From NCBI GenBank assembly GCA_003118195.1, contig BEXV01000244.1:6344-56629 (forward strand): DNA of 50,286 bases, in the 5' to 3' direction. Source of the stretch: Hemicentrotus pulcherrimus (lineage: Eukaryota; Echinodermata; Echinoidea; Camarodonta; Strongylocentrotidae). The translations under genes and the position numbers were made by a program. The notes beneath the pieces are model-generated. The model saw only the letters and a list, made by a program, of their open reading frames with translations, ran no database searches and had not been told where the DNA came from. Position 1 is the stretch's first letter, and every line of letters begins with the position of its first letter. This document shows, one piece after another, positions 34,601 to 48,200 of the stretch.

Positions 34601-37600
34601 AATGTGTGTAGACGGAAGTATCTAATCAATTATATATATATATTTTAAAGACTTAATGTTTAGTCTTAGCAATATGATAATTGCGAACCATTCGTTGATC
34701 ACAGAGTAAGTTTCATAATAATAATAATAATAATAAAGACAAATTAGTTATGGAACACTTCTGACAAAAATATCAGATAAGATTTTTAGTATGTGGAATA
34801 TAATATTAAATAAATAATTACCACGTCAACCCGCATTGGATAATTAACAAATATTAAGAGTAGATCGTAATGAATCGTTGGACACTCAACGATATACTCT
34901 ATTATATTCCACATACTAAGAATCTTGCTCTATGATTGGTCAAAAGTAAATCACGTGATGAAATATAGGTCGCCCATTATTGCAGGGAGAAGCAAAAAGT
35001 TCGTTACACTGTGTAGATAGGCTCCTATCTACACAGGGCAACGCACTTTCACTAAAGATAGAAGTCCTATCTACACAGGGCAACGCACTTTAATTGTATA
35101 CGCTGCGTATTGCTCTCCTCTTGAAGCGCTTTTAGTGTAAGTACGCGAACTTTGGCCACGCGACAAAATGTAACTATGCGCTTTCTTTCCTCAGCTTCGC
35201 TTCGGAAAGATAGCTACATCCAAATAGCCTCAGAAGTGATAGTTTGTCCCATCACCTTCACCAACGGTAGTTATTTGCATAATATACGCAAAACAATTCC
35301 GGTACAAAAACAAAATATTCAAGAAACATGAATGAAAGTCAAAATGTCGAGAACAGCAATATGTATGACCACTAACTTACACAAATACCAATCTGAACAA
35401 ACTAAATGAGTTCTGCTTTTGAGAAACAATATTTGGAGTAAAGGAAATATTTAATTGTTATTTTGAATGTTCGATGTTCTATAAAGCGATATAAATCTGA
35501 AAATTGTGGATGGGTACACATCACATTTCAAAACATTTTAGAATATTCAACCCAATAATTTGTAGTTGTAGTAGTATTAGTAGACTTTATTGGATAACTT
35601 GTTTAGCAAACGGCTCATCTGCCACAAGACCCATGTATTTGTTAATGCCCCAATGCATAGCCATTTGCGCCCTTTATATAGCAAACAATGCCTAAGCGGT
35701 TACCGTTGATCTACCACAGTCCCCTTTTTCTTTGGTTAATCGAGAGCTGATTTGATGAGACAACCCCCTGTCAGCGGTCATGCAGGAAGGTATAATCCCT
35801 CCTGGCCAAACTAGTACAGATACGCTTTAAAACTTGATAACAATCACATGACTTAAACATCAAGCTTTGTATTCGTCACTCTTGGTCTCGTGGCAAATCT
35901 GATTTTAATTTAATAATAAAATACCAATGAATGAATGAATAAATTAATGACAATTTGACAATATGGATATGAATGGATTGTAAATGATGAGAGAAATGAA
36001 ATGGAAATTTTAATTATGCTCTCTTTACTTACCATCTTCCACATCATCCTCGAAAAACATCCCTGTATCGTGCAATATGCAAAATCCAAATAATACCTAC
36101 AAAACTGATACTATCTTAAAGCATACACGACTTGCACGAATAAACATAAACAAAGCGTCACTATTTGCGTTTAACACTATTAGCAATGGCACGTACAACA
36201 GATACAGAAATAATAAGACCTTGAAGCCTCTTCCTTAATATAAGTTCCAATATGATTTTTGTTTCTCTTATTCAAATGATTAGTCGTTGTTAATCAACTT
36301 TAAATAGTTTGAATGGTGGTTTCTATTTTGTAGATGTTGTTTGTTTGCTCTGATAGTCAATCCTATCGATTTCATTGACAAAAATGTTGCTTTGCATCAT
36401 GCAAATTCCGAGAATCATGGGAAAATGTTGATTTTTTTTCCCTGTTTTTTCCCCGGAGCAAATTAATCAGGGTAATGTAGTGTTTGATATAGATGGTTTA
36501 TCAATTTCCATCAAAGAACATTTTACAACGTCGGTTTTTGTTCACTTTTATATTTATCATAACCCTCTAAAATGTAGTGACTAGGGATGTTAAAATGTCT
36601 GCTGAAATGTGTAAGTTTGGTGTAAACTAAATATGTTTTGCGTGTATGTTACATTTTTTATTGCAATATTATCGTGATTATGATGCAATAAATATAATTA
36701 TTAATCCACACGCTAACAATTCTATGTGATATTCTATACACACGCATTTTCTTGTATTCTAATAATTAATTCAAATAAAGTGCTAATGTGAGTTAGTATC
36801 TGCTTTTCTAATTATGCACTTATTTTGTTTAAATCATGACATGGAATAAAAACGACAACAACAAAAACGAAAAACGAAACATGTTTGGGAGAAAAGGTAT
36901 CTAAAGGATGTGGGAACATTTCTACTAAACCAATTCCTAACAATGAAGCATCACATAAATTGCTCTATTTATTTGGGAAGGGGTTAGGACAGGACATAGT
37001 TATTATGCGATACTAAAATTATAAAGCATTTTCCATTTAGTCAAAGCAGAACACCAACATATGATAATCATGAAACGCGATGAGGCAATTGCGGTAAAAG
37101 GGGAGGGGGTGGGGCTGGGAGGGGGTCCACCTTTAGTTGGTTAACCAAATGTTAAAAAAGCTTAAGAGTAAACTTGTTGTGCAGCAAACGTTATATACAA
37201 ATTGATTTCAGGGAGAGTTACTGGTTAAGCAAAAAGAGTAATTGATACTTCAGTCTCACCGCCGAACAAACTTTACACCTAATCCAACCTATTTAAAGTA
37301 GACACCCGAAGACAATTCTCGACAACTGATACTTATGGACACATTACATATGGATGGAAAGATTTTCTCTTGACAAACACGAATAATTTGCTGAAAAATC
37401 ATATAGATATCATGGAAAAGCGTAAATGCCATTTTATGGCTAGCTGTGTCTCGCATGTGACGTCACGAATCTTGACGGTCTATGGAGGACCACTGAAGGC
37501 AGAAAATCTGGATCTCAAAAAACATTTTTGAGAGATGATTACTGCGGACCCAAAACCTATTTTGAAGAGGGAAGTTGTAATTTTGATCAGTAAGGCTTCC

Positions 37601-39657
37601 CCTTCGCAATGATATGAATTTTGCATCATTTCAAAACATGTTTGATTTTTTCGGTGACTACTTTAAGTTTGGTCTTATTATCGGTCTGATGTCGGAATTA
37701 TCTGTATGATTGTGGGGAGAGTTTCTAGATTAAAAATGAAGCTTTAACACCTAAATGAGCCACCCTCTTAGGGCCTCGAGGAATGAGTTTGGGGTTGGAG
37801 GAGGACGACGAGGAGGAGGAGGAGGAGGAGGAGGGGAAGGAAGAGGAGGAGAAGGAGGAGATAAGGGAGGAGTTGGTTTATAGGGGATGGCGTGACAGAA
37901 AAACGATGATCCACATTTTATCCACCTACCGAGTGCAGTCTGTTTCTGCATTTGGAACTCGACCTTGATGACAGTGTCCATGGAGTAATCGCATTCAATG
38001 TACTTGAGAACACGGTCCACAAGGTCCTTGCTGTTAGCGGGGCAGATCGCCACGTGATCGCCGGGTTCGTATAGGAGCTCTGATGCACCCTGGGTGTCAA
38101 GCCGCACGAAAATCGTCGATCGTCTGTTGTGAAAACACATGGAGAGGATGTTTAAAGGTCGAACCGACATGAGCTATTGGTATATGTGTGACATGACAGT
38201 CACTGCACATCATTATATCTATTTGAACTCAAGGTGGAAACTGTAAAATCGTTCACAATTAATGGTGTGGTATGACTCCTTGTCTACATACTGTGTGTCA
38301 CTATGTTACACCATCCATGGTGTCTATGACTTCTATCTGATAGGAAGGTCAACATATATAACTAAACAAATCAAGACTTACACAATTTCATGCTTTAACA
38401 ACAAGTTTAACTATTTTGTTTTAAAGAAAGAAAGGGTACTCACTCTGAATTTTTTGCCTGAAGCTCCTGGCGTTCGGTGAGCAGACACGGCAGGACAGTC
38501 TTTCCATGTAGTGTTGAGAGGCCTGACATAAGTTCGTCACTCTTGAGAGCAGTTTCATCCCCGATAGATACCCGGAACCTCTGGGTGTTCCAACTGTTCT
38601 CGTTCTTGTTCAGGGCTTCACTGGCTGCCACGAGGTTCACGCCATCCTTGATGCAGAACACCTCGCACCCCGCCTGGAAACAAAATATCAGGAATTGACA
38701 GCAACTGAGTTGGCAGGGCTTTCGCGTAAGTCTAGGCGTCTACTAACCCTTGGAGTATTATTCCCAGACAACAAGAATTGATGGTAACCACCTTTAAACA
38801 ACAACCTACGCCGAACAAGCCTAAGGACAACTATCCCTGGGACAATAACCGGCCGGACAACTACCTCCCTTGGTAAAAAACAATACATTTCCTTATGACA
38901 ACAACCCTATACAAAAGAAAATTACACACTAAACCAATAACTGGTAATCCTTACGAAAACTCCCTCATTAAGGACTACTCCTGGATTTGTACAAGTTTAT
39001 ACCAACAATTACCACCTTGGAATCATTTTAGGTTCAATTTTGTCTTTGGATGAATTGTCAAGGAGTTTGTGCTTTTTATCTTTGGGCAGTAATGATGCAC
39101 GCCTATTTTCGATACGCTTATGCCGCTTATTGCCTTTTTAAAAAAGAGACCCTGAAGACATACCTTGAAAACATCCTTGGCCCATCTCCTGAAAGCATCT
39201 TCCTGACCTCCTAGCTCATCACCCTCACCCATAGGGTTGATCCTCTCACCACCAAGATTGCTGATCAGCTGATCCACCGTGCGAGCGTACGCACAGAAGT
39301 GTGGGTAAGCACGGGATCCAAGCCCGAACACTGAGAACCTGTAGAGGGACACCAAAAATAAGAGCCATTCAAACACATCCAAATAAGTATTATGTAGAGC
39401 ACAAGTTATAGTTGCCTCATCAAATGCGCTGTATGTGAAACTGAAGATTACCGCACTTTCAGATCACGTTTTATTAGGAAAGACTAAAATAGAAGATATA
39501 TATATCGACCTCAAGTTGAAAATTAACTTCTCAATTTTGTTTATTTATTTATTTATTTCTGATATTTAGATAGAGTTACTCATTATCACCAATAATGGTG
39601 GTCTTCCATGAGGCCCTGTTAAACATAATGAGGTACAGTATAGTTTAACACACACAC

Positions 39658-39690
<33 letters not shown>

Positions 39691-42600
39691 ATAATAATAT
39701 TAATAACAAAATCTTGAACATAAATTCATAACAGCAATAAACAATAAGTAATAACATGTATAAACATATATACAAAGTATTTCGTATCCTCGTAATAAAA
39801 GAATGTTGTTTTTTTTTTGCTTTGCTTTGCTTTGCTTTGCTTTTTCGTTCACGAAAACGTTGTTGCCTAATTATAATATTTTAATTTAACATTATAGCAT
39901 AGACAGTAACTAGTTTTTAAATCTGATGAAAGTAACAAATATCATATTTCAGTAATTATTAGTTCTTGAAAAAAGGCAACATATACTTTGAGAGTTCATC
40001 ACTAATAAAAAGAAAATGTCGAAAGTGACTGTTTAGAATTTTGATACCTAAAAGCAAAAGTAATTAAAAAAAAAACAAGGGTATAACAAGGGTATACTGA
40101 TACTCACCTGACGTTTGCAAGTATTCCCGAGCTCTCATCCAGTTTGGCCATGGAGCTGGCTCGGTGTACCGGCTTGTTCGGTTTGTTGTCGAATCGAATG
40201 GACCGAAGACTGGACGAAACAAAGGACAAGGTATAATAATTATCACAGTGCTTTGTAGTACACTTATCAGGATTATGGTGTTTGGAAAATTACTTTCATG
40301 ACGTACCAATAATTAGTTCAAATTCATTATGTCAGTTATTTCATTTTATTAGTTCTTTTTGAGCAGAGAATAATGATAATATTGAGAAATTTAAATTATT
40401 ATTTTTGAAGGTATTGCAAATGACCAATTGTGGTTATTATCCAAAAGTTCTTGTTTAAATAGTTGCGGACACACTACTGTTCCCATTTTTATTTAGTTTT
40501 GTGGTTATCTTGTTATTTTTTCTAGCGTCATTAAACATGTTGCATATAACTTCATGAAATTCATGATAACATAAATAGCATAAAGACATTGTAGTTAATA
40601 GATATTGAGTATAATATGTGTGTTGATGTCATTAACGACATCGTGATAGTCCAACACATACACTGACTGTGGAGTCAACTAATTTAATAGTCAACTAATT
40701 CAATACTACAACTATGATCAAATTTATGGAGCAAATTTGTGAAGCAAGTCTGGATATTAAGCAGAATGAAAAATTGCCACAAAACAATACTGGCGAAGAG
40801 GACTCGACCATTGCGAAGAAAAGGTCACAAAAGAGACAGACACAGTCCAATAAAGAGATTAAAATAAAGAAATCTCAGAGGCTTTACAGAAAACATAAAA
40901 CATTTAATCAGTTGTTGATAAGCCCTATTCAGCTCTTTATCTCTGACATTCCTACCTCGTGCATTTTTACTTCTGAATTTTTACACTGAACCAAACTACC
41001 AGATTTTGTTTCTTCTTCATTTATAAGGCAATATCCTAAACCGCTAGAAAAGGAAACGAATAATTCAATATATTGCCCAAGACAGCCTGAAATATCTGTG
41101 ACATAAGGTTTATAAGTTATTATTAGTAATCCCCAAAACCACTTTGTACGTATGTACCAAAGTTATAACACACACTCATACTCAAACAGTCCGATACAAA
41201 GTGAACAAAAAGCAAAGTAAAATATTTAAGCTTATAAGAAGTGATAAGGAAGAGGCTTATACTGTTATTTTAAGTTTGTATTAATGATCTAGTTTGATCA
41301 CTAATTACAATATCTCGTAAATAAAGCAAGTGTAAAAGCAGCGAGAGTGGCAAATGATATAAACACAAAAGTTCATAAGCTTGCAAAGGTGGAGCAAGAA
41401 GTGCAAGGATTGTGCAGTTAATTAACTTTTTAGAATGATATTAAACATTTGACCGTTCTCCTTAAAATTTGAATGATTACAATTGAAGTGTCAAACGACT
41501 TTATTGAGTAAAGGATTAATAATTCCATCAACACCAACTAAGATCCAAGAATGTTTGTCAATTGATTAATGATCGACCTCTTTGCTTTAATGGTAAAGTA
41601 AAGGCTAAGCACAACTTTTACAAGCGTTAGTATAAATCAAGAGAGAAAGGCAGAATTAGCAGACCCTGAACCATCCCGTTTCTCTTATAGAGCTCAATCA
41701 ACAACAAATTTACCTTCTATTACGCGAGTCCTTTTCCTCTCCGACTACTGATTCTCTGCGTTTTACATCGTACAATAAGTAGCAAACAATACATTTTATT
41801 GGCGGTGAGTGTGGAGGGAATAAAACGAACAATAACAAAACAAGTACACGCACATTAAGACAAACTTAGGTTCATCTCTGAAAACTATAAACGTCCAAAA
41901 AGTAACACAAGCTAGGGGTGCAATATTGACCACTACATGGGATGCATTTCAAATAGTTTTGCACCCTAAAAGGTGCAGTATTGGATTTGTGCCGGTGTTA
42001 AAATGCCCCCATTTCGTCTTCAATATTGCTCCCCCAAAATTTGCTGCTATTGCTATATTTTCTGTTTTAAAAGATGATCTAATTTTTCTTATTGTGTGTG
42101 TGTCATACAGGTTTTCTGTCGTGGGTACGCTACGAAAGGTTGATGCAGATGGGCGTGGTGCGGGGCGGGGTAATGGGCCGACAAATGGGGGGAGGGGGCT
42201 GGTTGTGCGTGCCATCTTGGATTGGAATATGAAAACGTGGGAGCGAGGAGCGGTGAGGGGAGCGGGGAGGAAGAGCGGAGAGGGGAGCGGGGAGGGGTAG
42301 AGGGGAGGGTAGCGGGGAGGGGGAGTGGGAAATGGGATAATGAAGGAGGGTGACTGATAGGATAGGGTATTTGATGGTCATGATTAATATCAAGGGAAGG
42401 CACAAATATAATGGAGGTTCAGGTGCCATTTTTTTTCTTCATGCAAGTGCCTGCATAAACGTTATTCTTACGGGAATCTCGACCCGATTCGGAAAAAGTC
42501 ACCCTCTACAAAGTGAATCAGAAATTTCCATCTATATACGAAATGTATAAACATCATTTTTATGAAAACTCGTTCATAAAAACCCAAAATAGTTTTAGCC

Positions 42601-45192
42601 CAGTCCCTACGCTCAATAATTATCATTACTATATTATACTGTATTATGTTTAGATCACCTGAATATCCTGTCAGCGTGTGACGTCTAGGCCAGAATGGGA
42701 TTGAGCTTAAATAGCGTAATTACACAGTTGTAATTACACAATTCACTACGATAGCGGCTACATAATACAGAGGTATACTTTCAAGGCACATTTAGTTGTC
42801 TGCAATGCACATAGTTGCAAATTGCCTTGAATGTCATTTAAAGTTGCCCATTTACCGCCATTTAACACTACAAACTGAACTTTAAAAGCATTATTGCTGC
42901 AGACATTCACCAAATGGTATACCAGTAACTCAGCTAATTAAGTAGATTTTCCACTATGATGTCCACTTCTCGACTGCGTACAACTAATGTACGGGATTAT
43001 TTCATTTTAGATTAGAAGGGAAATTCCTTATATAGGCCTACAGGCCTTAATTACACCAATGCTAACATAGATAGATGCGTGGTAGTTATATTTTGATACG
43101 ATTCCGATCGAAATTTGGTGTTAGCCTTATTTCTTGAAATATTATCTAATGATCATTAAAACTTTTAATTAAACTTCCATGGCCGCTTCGAGCTCGATCT
43201 TCATTTGACTCTCAAGCTGTGCATTTAACGTGGATACGAAACGGGACTCTTCAGAGTGCATTGGTGCAGGAACGAAAATGATCTAATCGACTTAAACAAT
43301 AATTTGTGGTGCCGCCTCAAAGTGAAATGTAACGTATAACAGGGATAATTGGATCATGAAAGGGATCTTAGGTTGGGAAAGTGATATCAATGAATTCGGT
43401 GGCGGGTATCATGCATTCAAGTCATTTCTAGAATAATTTCGATGAAAAATTAACAAAAATATACCTGCTGGGTACGTCTCCTAATCCGTCGCGGGACAGC
43501 TCCAGGAGATAGTTGCCAAATTCCTAGAGAAAGATAAAATGGACATTCAGGAAGATTGTTTGAGATGATTTACTTCGAGAGAGCATAACACCGAAACAAT
43601 ACGGGAATAGTGGTGTATTGAACGGTTAACAAACTGAAGCAGGCTTCACGGAAATCTCTTAAGTTTGGAGTGTACATAAACCAAGTCCCCTAGTCTACAA
43701 ATGTCCTCGAATTCCCAACTGTCTCTACTGCAATGGCTACTAAAGCCTGCTAGAAGCTTACCCGACAAAGCAATAATAAGAAGAATAGTCGGTTCTAGTA
43801 TAGCGCTCATTTTTTGTTGTTGATTAGATTTAAGGCAATTCAGTCAAAAATGACTATTTTTGCCTTGTCTGCCAACAACAGTTATATAATTATACAAATA
43901 AAAATCTGAAAGTTACTGATGAATATCATAATATGTATTCTTGAGGATAGCAGGAATGAACGCCATATCGTTTTCATACTTCTCAGGCAATAGCCCGACA
44001 TATCAACCTCTAACGCATTCAACCTGCCTTCTGATTTCTATACCGGTGAATGCAATAACGTATAATGTGGAAGATTGAGCCTCGGAGGAAAAGGCCTACA
44101 CAGTTTTCATACCTCTCCATTTTCGGGTGGATCGCCGTTACCGAATGTGCTTGTTACGACTAAGAGAAGGGACTCGTGTTCGATGTTTGCGACGTCGTAG
44201 TCTTCCATGGACATCACCTGATTGTTAAAACAAAAATAATGGACAAATACAATGGCAATAAAATTGTTTGATACAAAAAACAAGAAAAATCAAGACAACT
44301 TGTGGTTGAAATATATCTAATTTACTCAAATAAACATCAAACCGATGGCAATCAAGGGTGGGGGCAAGTAACGTGTTCATGACGAACTTGATTTTAGTTT
44401 TTCTTCCATGTTATGGAAATTACTCATCATACCAATATAGAAGACGAATGAATCACTTAAGCCACATTTTATTTATGAGAAATGAAATTTTAATTGTCAA
44501 TTATTTCAATACTGCTGTCACAAGCTCAAAAGTTAGCATGATTCTACAGTCCCGTAAGAAAAAAAAATGGGGCAAAAGAATCAGGTCATGTAAAGCGGTC
44601 AAACGAATAACATAACAAATTTTCTGATGGTCAAAAACAGGTGCCTCGTACTGCCAACATGGAAGGGGAGAATAGCAAGCCTTTCATTTTTTTTTTAGAT
44701 ATCAGTACCGTTTCTGAATAGCCGACAAGTGGAAGAGTACACAGGAAGTAGTTCGACAGATGACCACAAAAATGAACATAAAGGCCAAAAGATGGACAGG
44801 GCAAGTTATGGTATTTTTCTAACACTCGAAATATCGTCTTATAGACCATCCCCATTTCATGCTGTACTTTTCGAAAAAATAAAACAAAACATTCCTGTGG
44901 GACCGATCCAAATATCAAAGAACGAGTGATTAAACAAAATGATCTTCAGAATAGATGAGACAATGGTTCTGTTTGTTAAGACGAGTTAAAACAAATATCT
45001 TGGATCTCTACGTGTGAAAAGGTCAGAAGGTCAAGAAGGCGACAATATCGAGGCTTGAGTCAATGAGGTGGGGGGGGGGGGNGTGTCATCTTTTTGTCAT
45101 GTTGCTTTTCACTCACACTTTCTTTATTTCTTTCTATCTATATTTCTTTCTCACTTCCTTTTTTGTTAATTTATTTATATATATTCCCCCCT

Positions 45193-45229
<37 letters not shown>

Positions 45230-48200
45230 ATTTATAATTGCTTTTCCTCCTTCTTTCGACCCATTTGGTTCGGGCCACGTGCCCCAAATCCCCCTGTAGC
45301 TACGTCACTGCGTTGTGACTTCCAAAACATTAATCTGTCATCAAAGACAACCTCAAACAGGTGTTATGATCTATTATCTCTTTGATATTCAACCCAGATC
45401 AAAGGCGAAACATATATATCTCTCTCATTCTCTTTTCCGCATGTAACGACAAGTACATTATCTCAGCCAGGAAAGTTTTGTGAACAGATATACGTCATAT
45501 TTTGATATGGGAGAATAAATCAAACAAAAATACGCAAACACATCGTGTATTATCTCCGCGAACTTTTCTCCAATGACGTCAATGTTTTGTTCATGTTTTC
45601 GAGATGTCTGATTTAATGTGATTGTATATGACCCCACGATTTACTATTATCATGTGCTACAATATACTTATTGCACAGTGTTGATCTTTGTCCATTGTTT
45701 ATTACATTATTACCATAGAGACTGATAAATTTGTCAACGAACGAACATATCACTCCATGTCTAACTAGCCTTTCCACTTTGTTCTATGATAGAAAAGGAA
45801 ATCAAAAAGTTAGTCAAAATCCAAGTCAAGTCCCTCTGATCATTTTTGTTCTTGGTTTGGTAGCTGATCTTGTGGCGTAAACCTCTATTAACCATTTGAC
45901 AGTAGAGTAATATACCTGAATGATTCATGACTATCCCCAGTCAGGCGTGTTTCAATATTGCCTATAATTGGATTGAATCCGGACATTCCATTCCTCAAAA
46001 AATGTGTAGAAATTTCATTTTGTTTACATAAGTATTTCTGCCCACTATAGTTCAAAAACTTATGCCTCTTCATAAGACACTCACATCATTTCTAGCGTGG
46101 TTTCGAACACACTCGAAACCTCTCTGCCATTCCATTTTCAGAAATTCTTTCCACTTTACCTTATCTTATACCTTATCACAAGGCAAGGTGAACAAACGTA
46201 TAGGCCTAGATCTAAAGAGGTTTCCTACCAAGAATCACCCGATTCAAAAGCACTGATCGATTTTCTTATAAACTCCTTACCTTTGCGTCGAATGCATGTT
46301 TGAAGATTTCGCAGAGTGTCTTGGCGTATTTCTCAGACTTGCCTGTCTCTGTGGCATAGAGGATAGTTGCTTTGATTCGCTTGGCTAGAGCTTTACCCAT
46401 CATCTTAGTGGAGAACTTCACCGCCCTGTCAAAGACATCATGTCACATCATTAATTATCTTTCCTTAAATCAACGAAAGGCTGATTCATTTACGATCTCA
46501 AATAAACTTATGAGAAAAAAATACGTAAAGTAGAAATTGGTCGTGATTGGCTACAAATGTAATATCTCTAAGCCTTTAAAAAGAGTTTCTCGGTGTTTAA
46601 TAGCCTCAGTTACCGTGCAGTCAGTACAAATTGTAATGGAGAAAATAAGTTTAAATTGATTATTTCTTAATCATTGTTTTTAATAAACGAAATATTAATA
46701 TAAAAAACATCACATTTTAAATCTACCTTTTTCTTTTGAAATATCAAGTTTGTAAAACTTTCGCCATAGGATATTATACTATTCCTCCCTAAAAAAGATG
46801 GGACATCCGCTTAAACTGTACCCGACATCTAAACGTATAAATATAAAACTTCTGATTTTGTTGAAACGATGAGGACAGTACAAACACACGAACAAAAAGA
46901 AACTGTTGTGGGATGGGTTATGGACTTACTTGGCCACCTCCTTGAAGGTGAGTAGTTTTCTTCGTCTTGGTTTGTCATCTGTCCCTGCTTTATTATTCCA
47001 AACGTGTGTAGGCCATGGATCATCCTATCAAACACAACACACATAGCAAAGCAAATTCAACAACTATCGGTCTTGTACACTTCTTAAATTACTAAGTTAA
47101 TGTTCTCATGTAATACGTGTCATGCCTATCATTTCTTGGGGGTTCGCGTGATGGGATTCTTGACATCAAAACTGTTTGAAATCTGAGGAGGGAGCATCAA
47201 GCTGGTGATGTCTAAACTTAACATCATTTGTACTACAGTAAAACTCCTTAAGATCCAGAGCCTACATAAAATATCTTCTTCCACATCTCTTCATCTTTTT
47301 CTGCTTCTTTTCTTTTATTATTCTTGTTCTTGTCCTTCCTTCTCATCAATCATCATCAACAACAACTTCGTCATCTTCTTCTTCTTACTCCCCTTCTCCC
47401 TCTCATTTTCTCCCCATGTTATTTACATCTGTCTATTGCTACGCTATGTAATCCATCCTTATCTCTCCCGCATCCCCTGACCATCTCCTATCCCCATGGT
47501 TACGGCATCATACCTGGTACTCATACGATGGTTTGAGCTGGTAGTTGAGCATCTCTTGGTGGAACACGGGTGTGATGCTGCCTGAGATGGGAGGTACGAT
47601 CCACACCCAATCAGCCGGACATCCTCCTCGGAGTCGCTGCTCGTTCTCCATGTGTTTCATGAACGACTCCGCAGCTGAGTGATGGTCCGTGATCGTCACG
47701 TTCAATTTCTGTCAAGAAAATTAGTGAGAATAACATAATTCTCTCATTATTTTTACATAAATACGGGTCTTAGGAAAGAACTGATGTTTTATAAACAGAC
47801 GGATAAGTTTTAAAACAAACAAACTTTCCCTTACATGACTGTGTCTACCGCATGAACAAAATGAAGCGCTTAGTAACCCCCACGTAAGGCCATTTTACTT
47901 CTACGGCTTATCATGTAACGTAAGCAGGGGGGGGGGGGGATGGGGCTGTGGCAAATTAACGCTTGTAAAATCAAATAAGGAACGTTAATATTTTCCATAT
48001 ATATATTTATATATATATATATTTCTTTACTATTCATTAGTCTGACAATTTCACATAGCTATGCTTCATATGTATTTCTTTTGGTAGAAAAAATATATAT
48101 GTAGTTCGGAACGCTATTCGGAGTAAATCAGATCCATGCTACTTTGTCTAATTAATAGAAGTGAAAGAGAGGTCACATTTCCATACATACGTGTAATATA

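Larger units (their letters stand above)
33800..36032. other. NOS intron between exons K and L
   Basis: Non-coding; contains (AAT)n at 34711..34734, repeat family A copy 2 and MITE family C copy 2. No gene otherwise. Confidence 0.5.

Noticed and set aside
37451..37462. TGACGTCA site in a NOS intron as a promoter element
   Set aside because: No start site, TATA or exon nearby; a single 8-base palindrome is expected by chance in 50 kb.
40714..40989. Lys-rich 91-codon plus-strand frame with ATG
   Set aside because: Lies antisense in a NOS intron, composition follows local A-richness, no domain or flanking exon support.
42089..42429. Proline/serine-rich minus-strand frames
   Set aside because: Translations of the G-rich repeat tract; overlapping frames give equally long products.
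44358..44615. 85-codon plus-strand frame
   Set aside because: Starts on a non-ATG codon in an AT-rich intron with no splice or family support.
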